12,542 nt of DNA, from NCBI RefSeq assembly GCF_000972705.2, contig NZ_LATL02000228.1, forward strand, positions 1-12,542. The letters run 5' to 3'. The translations under genes and the position numbers were made by a program. Position 1 is the first letter of the stretch. Each line of letters opens with the position of its first letter. A model generated the notes under the pieces. It saw only the letters and a list, made by a program, of their open reading frames with translations, searched no databases and was not told the DNA's origin. This DNA is from Limnoraphis robusta CS-951 (GTDB taxonomy: Bacteria > Cyanobacteriota > Cyanobacteriia > Cyanobacteriales > Microcoleaceae). Of the stretch, positions 5,864 through 12,542 are shown in pieces.

Positions 5864-8740
5864 GTTTCAATCCCGCGAACGGGTTTCATTAATTGGAAAG
5901 ACAAATTCATTTCTCTTTAAGAAAATGCGCTTTCTACAGTTTCAATCCCGCGAACGGGTTTCATTAATTGGAAAGCACTCTAGATCGTTGCTTTGGTTAT
6001 GAGCGCAGCAGTTTCAATCCCGCGAACGGGTTTCATTAATTGGAAAGGGGAATATCAAGTTGAATGGCATATGCAAAGAAAAAGTTTCAATCCCGCGAAC
6101 GGGTTTCATTAATTGGAAAGCAATGGATGGTCGCAAAATGGCTGTAGTTCAAGCGTTTCAATCCCGCGAACGGGTTTCATTAATTGGAAAGAAATGTAAT
6201 CGCGTTGAATGGCACGATAGTGATCAGTTTCAATCCCGCGAACGGGTTTCATTAATTGGAAAGGGAAACAAATTGCTGGCAAAAAGAACTAGAAGCATAG
6301 TTTCAATCCCGCGAACGGGTTTCATTAATTGGAAAGCGGTACTGACAACTTTACCATTACAGCCACAGCAGTTTCAATCCCGCGAACGGGTTTCATTAAT
6401 TGGAAAGTCCGTCAGGTTTATCAAGATGGTGATAAATATTTTGAGTTTCAATCCCGCGAACGGGTTTCATTAATTGGAAAGCACTTAATAGGATTCTAGA
6501 TATATTCCTTTGCCCTATGTTTCAATCCCGCGAACGGGTTTCATTAATTGGAAAGAAATTAATCCAAGGCGTAACTAACAATTATCGTTGTTTCAATCCC
6601 GCGAACGGGTTTCATTAATTGGAAAGTCCCACGTTCTCTCGTCTGGCTGATATCGAAGCCGAGTTTCAATCCCGCGAACGGGTTTCATTAATTGGAAAGA
6701 AGTTAAGGACGTTTACCTTTGGCGGAGTAGCTGGATAGTTTCAATCCCGCGAACGGGTTTCATTAATTGGAAAGGTAGTCAGCCATATTTTTTTTGATTT
6801 GTATGTCAAGTTTCAATCCCGCGAACGGGTTTCATTAATTGGAAAGATTCCTTATAGTGCTGACAGTCACAAGGTATGACCCGTTTCAATCCCGCGAACG
6901 GGTTTCATTAATTGGAAAGTCCACACAGCAAGGATTCTAGCGATTCAGTTTTCAGTTTCAATCCCGCGAACGGGTTTCATTAATTGGAAAGCCTTAAGAG
7001 CCAAACTTACCAGTCCCATTCCTGATGCGTTTCAATCCCGCGAACGGGTTTCATTAATTGGAAAGGATTTAGCTCCATATATTGTGAGCAAGATTCCCAA
7101 GTTTCAATCCCGCGAACGGGTTTCATTAATTGGAAAGTGCAACGACAGATGAAGGAATCGCTAGTTTCCCGTTTCAATCCCGCGAACGGGTTTCATTAAT
7201 TGGAAAGAAAAAATGAACAGTTAGCAGCTATTGACGGAGCCGTTTCAATCCCGCGAACGGGTTTCATTAATTGGAAAGGCGGAGAAAGCGATCGCATCAA
7301 ACAGGAAGACAAGGGTTTCAATCCCGCGAACGGGTTTCATTAATTGGAAAGATCGCTGTGACCTCTCCGCCTGTGTAAACATACTGGTTTCAATCCCGCG
7401 AACGGGTTTCATTAATTGGAAAGGTCAATTATGGTATTTGTTATATATATTTCAATGGGTGTTTCAATCCCGCGAACGGGTTTCATTAATTGGAAAGGAC
7501 TTTTTTAGGCAAACGGAATCAAGCGAAAATCATTAGTTTCAATCCCGCGAACGGGTTTCATTAATTGGAAAGAGCTTGTGTTAACTCACTACAAAATTAA
7601 TGTTAACAGTTTCAATCCCGCGAACGGGTTTCATTAATTGGAAAGATGAGAATTGCTGGACTAGAGAAAGAAATTGCAAGTTTCAATCCCGCGAACGGGT
7701 TTCATTAATTGGAAAGGAAACTCAAAGATCGCGATTCTGTGTTACTGAGTCGTTTCAATCCCGCGAACGGGTTTCATTAATTGGAAAGTCAGAAAAACAG
7801 GTTGCCGCGTGTAAAAAGCTAAAAGTTTCAATCCCGCGAACGGGTTTCATTAATTGGAAAGGCGAAAAAAAACGACAGAGAGAAGCCTTAGAATGGTTTC
7901 AATCCCGCGAACGGGTTTCATTAATTGGAAAGTTTCTTGATTGTTGCTGGCTTAGTTTTGAGAGAGATTTGGTTTCAATCCCGCGAACGGGTTTCATTAA
8001 TTGGAAAGTTAGAGGTTGCCAAGTCAGAAGCATTAGATATTATGTTTCAATCCCGCGAACGGGTTTCATTAATTGGAAAGAAAAACCGATCCAACGGTCG
8101 AAAGACCTGGTACAGAAGTATGTTTCAATCCCGCGAACGGGTTTCATTAATTGGAAAGTTAGGATAAGATCGCCGTCCCTAAACTCTTGTAACTGTTTCA
8201 ATCCCGCGAACGGGTTTCATTAATTGGAAAGTAGGCAAGCTTTAATTTATTAGAGTTTATCTCCGGTTTCAATCCCGCGAACGGGTTTCATTAATTGGAA
8301 AGCAAGCTTAATCTTTCTAATGCCAATGGAAGCGATGTTTCAATCCCGCGAACGGGTTTCATTAATTGGAAAGATAGAGATTTGGGATGGGGAGACGGAT
8401 GGGGAGATGTTTCAATCCCGCGAACGGGTTTCATTAATTGGAAAGTTTGATTGAACAAGATAAAACTAGGAGCATTGCTCGTTTCAATCCCGCGAACGGG
8501 TTTCATTAATTGGAAAGCGCCAGAAAAAATTTCAATGGGAATTAGAGAAGAAAGGTTTCAATCCCGCGAACGGGTTTCATTAATTGGAAAGTTGAGAAAA
8601 GAGACAATGCTTGGTGGGAAACATCTGTTTCAATCCCGCGAACGGGTTTCATTAATTGGAAAGTAGTCGCAGAGCGATCGCCGGACTCGAACCGGACAAT
8701 CTCGTTTCAATCCCGCGAACGGGTTTCATTAATTGGAAAG
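5864..8740 (-). CRISPR. CRISPR array, 40 repeats and 39 spacers, subtype I-D type
   Basis: A 37-base repeat (on the plus strand it begins GTTTCAATCCC and ends TTGGAAAG) recurs 40 times from 5864-5900 to 8704-8740. As read, all copies are identical, including both terminal ones. The 39 spacers are 33-41 bases, mostly 34-37; the longest are at 7933-7971 (39), 8081-8121 (41) and 8664-8703 (40). On the minus strand the repeat begins CTTTCC, forms a CCCG-TTCG-CGGG hairpin and ends ATTGAAAC, the usual 8-base crRNA 5' handle. The crRNA direction is therefore leftward, the cas genes are upstream on the same strand, and the leader and newest spacer are at the right end. Repeat ends resemble the Synechocystis I-D repeat (from memory). 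Open frames across the array arise because the repeat has no stop in several frames. Confidence 0.99.
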
Positions 8741-8947
8741 ACTGTGGCCTGAAAACCCGACTAAGAAAGGGTAAAACACCCGAAAATGACGGGAGAGATC
8801 CGACTGATGGATTTCAGCCTGTGGCCAACCCCAACCGGAGGTGAACAAAAACGCTAAAACTATTCAATTATCGAGGTTCTGGCGAATTGACGGGAGTACC
8901 GGGAAAAACGTGGGCGCTTCGACCCGTCAAAAATCCGCATAAACACA
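8741..8947 (-). promoter_or_regulatory. CRISPR leader
   Basis: 207 bases between the cas2 stop and the first (newest) repeat, upstream of the array in crRNA orientation. It contains several repeated short motifs: CTGTGGCC at 8742-8749 (one base from the repeat) and again at 8819-8826; TGACGGGAG at 8787-8795 and 8888-8896; and an inverted pair TTGACGGG (8887-8894) / CCCGTCAA (8923-8930). A leader should hold the array promoter and signals that direct Cas1-Cas2 integration. On the minus strand GATAAT occurs near 8870 as a possible -10, without a clear -35. Confidence 0.75.
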
Positions 8948-9241
8948 CTATAAAACAATCGTCTGTTCCTGTCTAGGCTTTTGCGAACCATAGGTAATAG
9001 TACGCCGCACAGACCCCGCATCCAAGACATAAATCCGCACAGAATCTTCAGTAGGTTTAATCACCGCTTCGATTTTTTGCTGAAGTTTCACAAATTGTAC
9101 CGCAGTCAGGAAACATTCAAACACGCTGTACTGTGTCCACTTTCCGTAGCCCATCAACAACTTATGTAGGCGGTTGCGGCGTTTATTGGCGGCTTTGTTG
9201 TCCTCAAGGTCATAAATCACCAGATAAAATAATGTATTCAT
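8948..9241 (-). CDS. cas2: CRISPR-associated protein Cas2
   Basis: 97 residues, the usual Cas2 length. Cas2 dimers bridge two Cas1 dimers to form the spacer integrase. The ferredoxin-like fold starts with FYLVIYDLED (5-14), where Asp11 is the conserved acidic residue after the first strand. Then comes the helix NKRRNRLHKLLMGYG (about 19-33), and the QYSVFEC strand (37-43) is a typical Cas2 feature. The start codon overlaps the cas1 stop by four bases (ATGA), so translation is coupled. It is the last cas gene, followed directly by the leader. Confidence 0.97.
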   Translation of the reverse strand: MNTLFYLVIYDLEDNKAANKRRNRLHKLLMGYGKWTQYSVFECFLTAVQFVKLQQKIEAVIKPTEDSVRIYVLDAGSVRRTITYGSQKPRQEQTIVL

Positions 9242-10215
9242 CGGATTTTCAAGGGTTTATAAACAACATTTTCTTGAAGGTGACGGGCGAGTAAACGGGC
9301 TTGTAATTCTATGGCTCGACGGTAGGTGCAACGATAGCCAAACACGGGATGTTTAAACTCAGAATTTAGCTTGCGCTCAAAGGCTTCTAGAAAGATTTTT
9401 CGTCCGGCATCTTTCAGACGATAAGCCCCTAAACTTTCGCTAAAATCGGAGAGTTTTAGTTCTTTGTGACTCAATAAAGAGAGTAAAAAACTATCAGCAA
9501 CCAATGGGCGAAATTCTTCTATTAAATCCAGAACCATTGCAGGTTGACCCCTTGTTGTTTCATGCAAATAGCCAATATAAGGATCTAATCCCGCAATGTG
9601 AACGGCAGCAGTGACTTGAATGCGAAGTAAACCATAAGCAAAGTTCATTAAAACATTCATGGGGTCGGATGGACTGCGATGATGGCGACCTTGAAAAGAC
9701 CAGGGTTCGTCCAAAATATTCAGCCAACAAGCAAAATATTCACGGGCGGCTATTCCTTCTATTCCTCGCACTTGGTCGAGGGTTTTCTGCTCACAAACTT
9801 GTTTTTTTCGCAACTTCAACGGGTTATCTTTTTGTCCGTAACGATACAAAACTGAAGATTGATTATGTATCTTTCCGGCGACGATTATTTTGACTAATTC
9901 TAATCGTTTTTCTTCGTGACAATGAGTAGCATATTGCGCTAAACGAAGCTGACCATTACGGGAATATCCGGGGAGAGTTGTACCGATATATTTGCCATAT
10001 TGAGAAAGATAATGCACGGGCATTCCCAATTCTAAAGCATAACTGAGGGCATCTCCGGTAATTTGAGGATTTCCCATTAAAACCACCTGTTCAACGGTTT
10101 GAGCGGCGACTGAATGTTTACTCCAGGTTCCATCTTCTTGTTTGAGAGAGACGATAAATGCCTCATATTTTTTGTTGAGAATTGCATCCGGTTGAGTGAC
10201 GTATAAAACAGACAT
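9238..10215 (-). CDS. cas1: CRISPR-associated endonuclease/integrase Cas1
   Basis: 325 residues from ATG at 10215, chosen because GGAGGA lies a few bases upstream; a longer frame from TTG at 10269 would overlap cas4 and has no such support. Cas1 is the metal-dependent integrase that inserts spacers. The N-terminal beta domain (about 1-85) includes the VEQVVLMG and ALELGMPVHYLS stretches typical of the family. The C-terminal helical catalytic domain shows Glu153 in RGIEGIAAREYF, SPSDPMNVLMNFAYGLL (181-197), His218 in GYLHE and the acidic LDLIEEFRP (229-237), which together form the expected E-H-D/E metal site. All key residues are present, so it looks active. It lies 28 bases after cas4 and overlaps cas2 by four bases. 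Confidence 0.98.
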   Translation of the reverse strand: MSVLYVTQPDAILNKKYEAFIVSLKQEDGTWSKHSVAAQTVEQVVLMGNPQITGDALSYALELGMPVHYLSQYGKYIGTTLPGYSRNGQLRLAQYATHCHEEKRLELVKIIVAGKIHNQSSVLYRYGQKDNPLKLRKKQVCEQKTLDQVRGIEGIAAREYFACWLNILDEPWSFQGRHHRSPSDPMNVLMNFAYGLLRIQVTAAVHIAGLDPYIGYLHETTRGQPAMVLDLIEEFRPLVADSFLLSLLSHKELKLSDFSESLGAYRLKDAGRKIFLEAFERKLNSEFKHPVFGYRCTYRRAIELQARLLARHLQENVVYKPLKIR

Positions 10216-10243
10216 TTGAGTTCCTCCGATTGAATAAATAGGT

Positions 10244-10837
10244 TTAAAGTTCAACAGATTCTGTGGCAAGCCGACGCATTTCTTTCGGTAAACAAATTCC
10301 TTGTAAACTACAATCTCGGCATTTTTTATCGTGGGAAATGGGAGCAGGCATCGGTTGAGAATTTGCCGTCAGAGCCGCAGAAATTGCCGCTTCTGTTGCT
10401 TGACGTAATAGGGGAGTAAATTCAACGGTTTGACGGCGACGGTTGCTATGATAAAATATCTCCCCAAAAGCAATAGAGTTTTGGGTGATTTCTTCTAAAC
10501 AAATTGCTGCGGCACAGAGTTGAAAATGGTCGTTTAAATGATGCGCCATCCGACCTTTTTTGTATTCAACAGGAATCAGTTGATTCTCTCGTTCTTCAAC
10601 AGCATCGATAATTCCATGAACTTTTAAACGATGACTCCAGACCCATTGTTGTTGAAAAATGCGTGTTTCTCCTCGTTGAGATTCTCTTTCTTCGTTAATA
10701 TGGCGATGCAAATGTTGACCCATCAAAATATGTTCATTTTCTGCCATTTCTCCGAGTTGATATTCTAGATAAAATCGCCGAGGGCAATATTCCCAAGCGT
10801 TCAAATAAGCCAGGGGTAAATAGTCTTCTGAGTTCAT
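10244..10837 (-). CDS. cas4: CRISPR-associated exonuclease Cas4
   Basis: 197 residues. Cas4 is an iron-sulfur RecB-family nuclease that trims prespacers and helps to select them by PAM together with Cas1-Cas2. Cys18 in EYCPRRFYLEY is the first cluster ligand, and Cys173, Cys176 and Cys182 (CRDCSLQGIC) supply the other three. Nuclease residues are visible as His42/His44 (GQHLHRH), Asp78 in HGIIDAVEE, and Glu91-x-Lys93 in PVEYKKG. QLCAAAICLEE (106-116) is the QhxxY-like motif, here without the Tyr. The ATG overlaps the cas6 stop by four bases. All four cysteines and the catalytic acids are intact. Confidence 0.97.
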   Translation of the reverse strand: MNSEDYLPLAYLNAWEYCPRRFYLEYQLGEMAENEHILMGQHLHRHINEERESQRGETRIFQQQWVWSHRLKVHGIIDAVEERENQLIPVEYKKGRMAHHLNDHFQLCAAAICLEEITQNSIAFGEIFYHSNRRRQTVEFTPLLRQATEAAISAALTANSQPMPAPISHDKKCRDCSLQGICLPKEMRRLATESVEL

Positions 10838-11679
10838 TGGTCTGTTGTCTCCTGATGTGGTAAGATTTTTGTTGATTTTTCCGGGGTTAAATTAGGGCGA
10901 AAACGCGCCTGTCCCATCCCCATTGCTGTTTTTCGACCCACGCCGGAAAAGAAAGCAAATTGAGCTAAAATCATGGCAATTTTCATCTGTTGGGAATTGT
11001 TAAAACGATATTTCACCCAACCTTGAGCGCCTATTTCTCCGCCTCCTTCCATTTTTAATGCGTAGGTTTTCAGTTCATAGGCGGATACTTTTCCTCGCCA
11101 TTCTTGTGAGGGAAATTGTAAATTTTCCGGCGCAAATTGATTCCAACGTCGCTCTAAACTCCCAAAGACTAATTCGGGTAATAGAAAGGTTTGAATGTCA
11201 TCTGTTTGTTTAAAGCTGGTTGGAGAGAGAAAATCTAGCGTTAAACTTTCACCAAAAGCGGGGGTTTGACTCAAGACTTCATAGGATGTAGAACCGGATA
11301 ACCGATGGGTACCTGGAAGGGTATAAAGATGGCGAAAAACAAAGGGAAATTTTCCCAAAATTATCGGTTGATTTCCCCATTTTTCAATCCCACTCAGTAA
11401 GGGTTGAACGAGAGTATCATCGAGTAAGCTAATCCGAATTAAAAAGCGATCGCCTGCTTGATTTCCTTTGATGCGTCGGTTGCCAATTAATCCTGATAAA
11501 CTAAAAGGTGATGACTGCATTTTGTGAATATTATCAGCGATTTCTGATGAGCTTAATTGCAACCAATTCATCACTTTACCGTGAATGGCTCTTGACAGCG
11601 TTGCAGGAATAATCCCATTATCGGCTGCTCCTAATTCTATTACCCAAGAATGCAGGGTTTTAGACTGTGTTGGCTCCAT
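10834..11679 (-). CDS. cas6: CRISPR RNA endoribonuclease Cas6
   Basis: 281 residues from ATG at 11679, preceded by GGAG at seven bases; a TTG at 11691 would add four residues. Cas6 binds the repeat hairpin and cuts at its 3' base to leave the 8-base handle (here ATTGAAAC). The protein has two RAMP-type halves. The C-terminal glycine-rich loop GVGRKTAMGMGQAR (246-259) is the most diagnostic feature. His33 (AIHG) is in the position usual for the catalytic His, but that is inferred by analogy. The start lies within the end of csc1 (20-base overlap) and the stop overlaps cas4, so the genes are translationally coupled. The repeat's CCCG-TTCG-CGGG hairpin is the expected substrate. Confidence 0.93.
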   Translation of the reverse strand: MEPTQSKTLHSWVIELGAADNGIIPATLSRAIHGKVMNWLQLSSSEIADNIHKMQSSPFSLSGLIGNRRIKGNQAGDRFLIRISLLDDTLVQPLLSGIEKWGNQPIILGKFPFVFRHLYTLPGTHRLSGSTSYEVLSQTPAFGESLTLDFLSPTSFKQTDDIQTFLLPELVFGSLERRWNQFAPENLQFPSQEWRGKVSAYELKTYALKMEGGGEIGAQGWVKYRFNNSQQMKIAMILAQFAFFSGVGRKTAMGMGQARFRPNLTPEKSTKILPHQETTDQ

Positions 11680-12430
11680 AAAATGCTCCAATTGGTAATG
11701 ATAATTGTTCGGGAAGTTGTGGATACTGTTGGCGAAAATTTGTCCAAGATTCTTTCACAGATTGCCAATATTCGCCTTTAATTCTTGCCTGACTCACCAA
11801 ACTAGATGGCGGCATAACAATTCGATTATAGAGGATCAGTTGAGTATTTGAGGGCAAATCTAACGGGTTTAGGGGATGAAGACAAGAATATTCTCCGTTG
11901 TTTTTTTGGAGGGTATTTTCGGGGATAGCAAGAAATTCTACCCTCACTTTTGCCGCCCATTTTCCTAACCGTATCCACCGAGGAATTTTTGCTTCAACTT
12001 CAGGCGGAGCGATAATATAAGTGCGGTATTGGCTACCGATAGCGAGTTCTTTTGCACGTCCATAATTAATCGGATAATTGCGTTCTGCACCTTTATCTCC
12101 AAACTGTTTTGAGCGACCATAATAGGTCGTTTGAGCCGCTTTAAACGTGTTAATTTGATAAGACCAATGCAAAGGTTGAGCGGGAAAAACATAGATTTTC
12201 GCTTGATTCAGATGAAGTAAATTCGCCTCAAAATTCCTGTTGAGATAGCTTGGAGTTTGGGCGTTTGTTCCGTGTAAACGGTAAACTTGAGGGATAATTT
12301 TAGGCGTAAACAGTGCAAAACTCAACGCCCAATTATGCAAGTATTTCTCAGTTTCATAGAGAATTCCCATTTCACGACTGGCAAAAAAAACGTTATCGTG
12401 AAGTGTTAATAGACAGTGATAGAGTGTCAT
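11660..12430 (-). CDS. csc1: Type I-D CRISPR-associated protein Csc1 (Cas5d)
   Basis: 256 residues. Csc1 is the Cas5-type subunit that caps the 5' handle of the crRNA in the type I-D effector complex with Csc2 (Cas7), Cas10d and Cas6. The N-terminus LYHCLLTLHDNVFFASREMG (residues 3-22) is the Cas5/Csc1 RAMP start, and ETEKYLHNWALSFAL (26-40) follows as the first helix. A central segment with LGKWAAKVRVE (about 151-161) is typical of Csc1. The ATG at 12430 has no good Shine-Dalgarno, so translation may depend on the upstream frame. This gene is what assigns the locus to subtype I-D. The remaining effector genes lie beyond the right edge. Confidence 0.93.
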   Translation of the reverse strand: MTLYHCLLTLHDNVFFASREMGILYETEKYLHNWALSFALFTPKIIPQVYRLHGTNAQTPSYLNRNFEANLLHLNQAKIYVFPAQPLHWSYQINTFKAAQTTYYGRSKQFGDKGAERNYPINYGRAKELAIGSQYRTYIIAPPEVEAKIPRWIRLGKWAAKVRVEFLAIPENTLQKNNGEYSCLHPLNPLDLPSNTQLILYNRIVMPPSSLVSQARIKGEYWQSVKESWTNFRQQYPQLPEQLSLPIGAFYGANTV

Positions 12431-12443
12431 TAGAAAAATGGTT

Positions 12444-12542
12444 TTAGGTTTGTTGAATTTCTCCCAACCCCGTTTTTAAGGCAGGGCCGTTTCGCTCGTC
12501 GGTAAACATTTGTTTAGAACCTCTCCCCCAACCCCTCTCTAT
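12444..12542 (-). other. Open frame and G-rich repeat upstream of csc1
   Basis: On the minus strand a frame is open from the window edge for 32 codons to TAA at 12446-12444, 13 bases before csc1. That spacing would suit the end of csc2. However, the DNA looks like a dispersed intergenic repeat: CTCCCCCAACCCCTCTCT (12523-12540, plus strand) with a related CCCAACCCC at 12463-12471, and the residues encoded (RGWGRGS) are of low complexity. It is either the repeat-extended tail of csc2 or a non-coding insertion; I cannot decide. Confidence 0.35.

Noticed and set aside
8232..8336. Neighbouring spacers sharing CAAGCTTTAAT / CAAGCTTAAT
   Set aside because: The similarity ends after about ten bases and could be chance; it is not enough to claim the same target.
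8374..8408. Spacer with internal repeat GATGGGGAGA twice
   Set aside because: Short internal redundancy probably reflects the protospacer; there is no sign of repeat slippage in the array.
6060..8844. Several plus- and minus-strand open frames with repeated residues such as SIPRTGFINWK and FQSRERVSLIGK
   Set aside because: These are translations of the CRISPR repeat, which lacks stops in several frames; they are not repeat proteins.
9238..10269. Longer Cas1 starting at TTG 10269
   Set aside because: It overlaps cas4 and lacks a ribosome binding site, whereas ATG at 10215 follows GGAGGA.

Overview
This window looks like chromosomal DNA of a filamentous cyanobacterium. The octamer GCGATCGC (HIP1) occurs at least eleven times, rplI and dnaB sit next to each other as is common in cyanobacteria, and there are an AGAAACCCGGTTTCT-type dispersed palindrome, a nested group II intron/tnpB element and a subtype I-D CRISPR-Cas locus. 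I cannot name the genus with confidence.

Left part (1-1640): the minus strand carries the 5' portion of a group II intron. It comprises the RNA domains and the first 303 codons of its reverse transcriptase/maturase, which runs off the left edge. The intron's GTGCG 5' end lies directly after codon 11 (plus one base) of a TnpB-type gene, so one mobile element sits inside another. A nested palindrome of about 94 bp lies upstream of the tnpB start.

Middle (1640-5863): an AT-rich intergenic region with helix-phased TTTAC repeats, a small two-helix membrane protein (1900-2202, +), a conserved unknown protein with HTH-like segments (2269-3309, -), tRNA-His (3473-3546, +), a 110-bp MITE-like palindrome, and then dnaB (replicative helicase) and rplI (ribosomal protein L9), both on the minus strand.

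Right part (5864-12542): a CRISPR array of 40 identical 37-bp repeats and 39 spacers, a leader of about 207 bp, and on the minus strand cas2, cas1, cas4, cas6 and csc1 (cas5d). Csc1 with Cas6, Cas4, Cas1 and Cas2 in this order is the subtype I-D arrangement; csc2, cas10d and the Cas3 helicase are expected beyond the right edge. Read on the minus strand the repeat ends in ATTGAAAC, so crRNAs are transcribed leftward, in the same direction as the cas genes. The leader and newest spacer are therefore at the right end, and the array points at rplI. Csc1 should act in the effector complex, Cas6 should cut the array transcript, and Cas4-Cas1-Cas2 should select and integrate new spacers at the leader end.

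The points I find most worth checking are the intron inside tnpB, the tRNA-like newest spacer, the repeated motifs in the leader, the absence of a degenerate distal repeat or a clear terminator between the array and rplI, and the repeat-like open frame just upstream of csc1.
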